Assembly: GCA_903862805.1 (NCBI GenBank)
Contig: CAIOZP010000553.1
Location: 1 to 5,653 of the forward strand
Direction of reading: 5' to 3'
DNA from: an uncultured Fibrobacterota bacterium
GTDB lineage: Bacteria > Fibrobacterota > Chitinivibrionia > Chitinivibrionales > CAIOZP01
Length of the DNA stretch: 5,653 nt
A model generated the notes under the pieces. It saw nothing but the letters and a program-made list of their open reading frames with translations, did no database searches and was not told where the DNA came from. Shown here in pieces: positions 5,616 to 5,653 of the stretch. The position numbers and the translations under genes are program-made. How positions within the stretch are numbered: the stretch's first letter is position 1; each line of letters opens with the position of its first letter.

Positions 5616-5653
5616 GTGAAAAAAGTTCTTCTCGCAGTCCTTCTGGTTCAGAC
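5616..5653 (+). CDS. Start of an exported protein gene (3' end outside the window)
   Basis: A GTG start gives Met-KKVLLAVLLVQ before the window ends, 12 full codons. Two lysines followed by an unbroken hydrophobic run are the n- and h-regions of a Sec signal peptide, possibly of a lipoprotein or outer-membrane protein. AGAAGGA at 5600-5606, nine bases before the GTG, is a good Shine-Dalgarno. It starts 31 bases after the end of rnpB. The mature protein is not visible, so no function can be given. Confidence 0.65.
   Translation, partial: MKKVLLAVLLVQ

Overview
The window (roughly balanced GC) looks like a chromosomal housekeeping region of a bacterium, most likely from the FCB superphylum (Bacteroidota/Chlorobi/Ignavibacteria-like lineages). 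This placement is an inference from three things. One small secreted protein ends in a domain resembling the type IX secretion (T9SS) C-terminal sorting domain. The best promoter candidate fits the Bacteroidota -33/-7 pattern as well as the sigma-70 pattern. The UDP-glucose dehydrogenase is of the long, animal-like type. No species can be named from the sequence alone.

Layout. (1) 1-1010, plus strand: the 3' part of purE (purine synthesis) overlaps by 11 bp a tsaC/sua5-type gene for threonylcarbamoyl-AMP synthase (tRNA t6A modification). (2) 1045-3449, minus strand: a tight three-gene operon read right to left. It encodes a c-di-AMP synthase with a degenerate PTS EIIA-like N-terminus, a small exported protein with a T9SS-type tail, and a DUF985 cupin. 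The genes overlap by 13 bp and are then separated by 3 bp. (3) 3450-3796: a divergent regulatory gap holding a perfect inverted repeat and a promoter candidate for the rightward gene. (4) 3797-5188, plus strand: an animal-like UDP-glucose 6-dehydrogenase, full length at 463 codons but broken by a single in-frame TAA at codon 349, where the family normally has Glu. (5) 5206-5584: the RNase P RNA gene rnpB (type A), closed by a perfect 11-bp P1 helix and followed by nine T. (6) 5616 to the end: the first 12 codons of a gene starting with GTG and encoding a signal peptide.

Points most worth attention are the nonsense codon in the UDP-glucose dehydrogenase, the three-part diadenylate cyclase whose EIIA domain has Gln in place of the phospho-acceptor His, and the coupling of that cyclase to an exported protein that is little more than a sorting domain. 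No mobile elements, CRISPR arrays or tRNA genes were seen.
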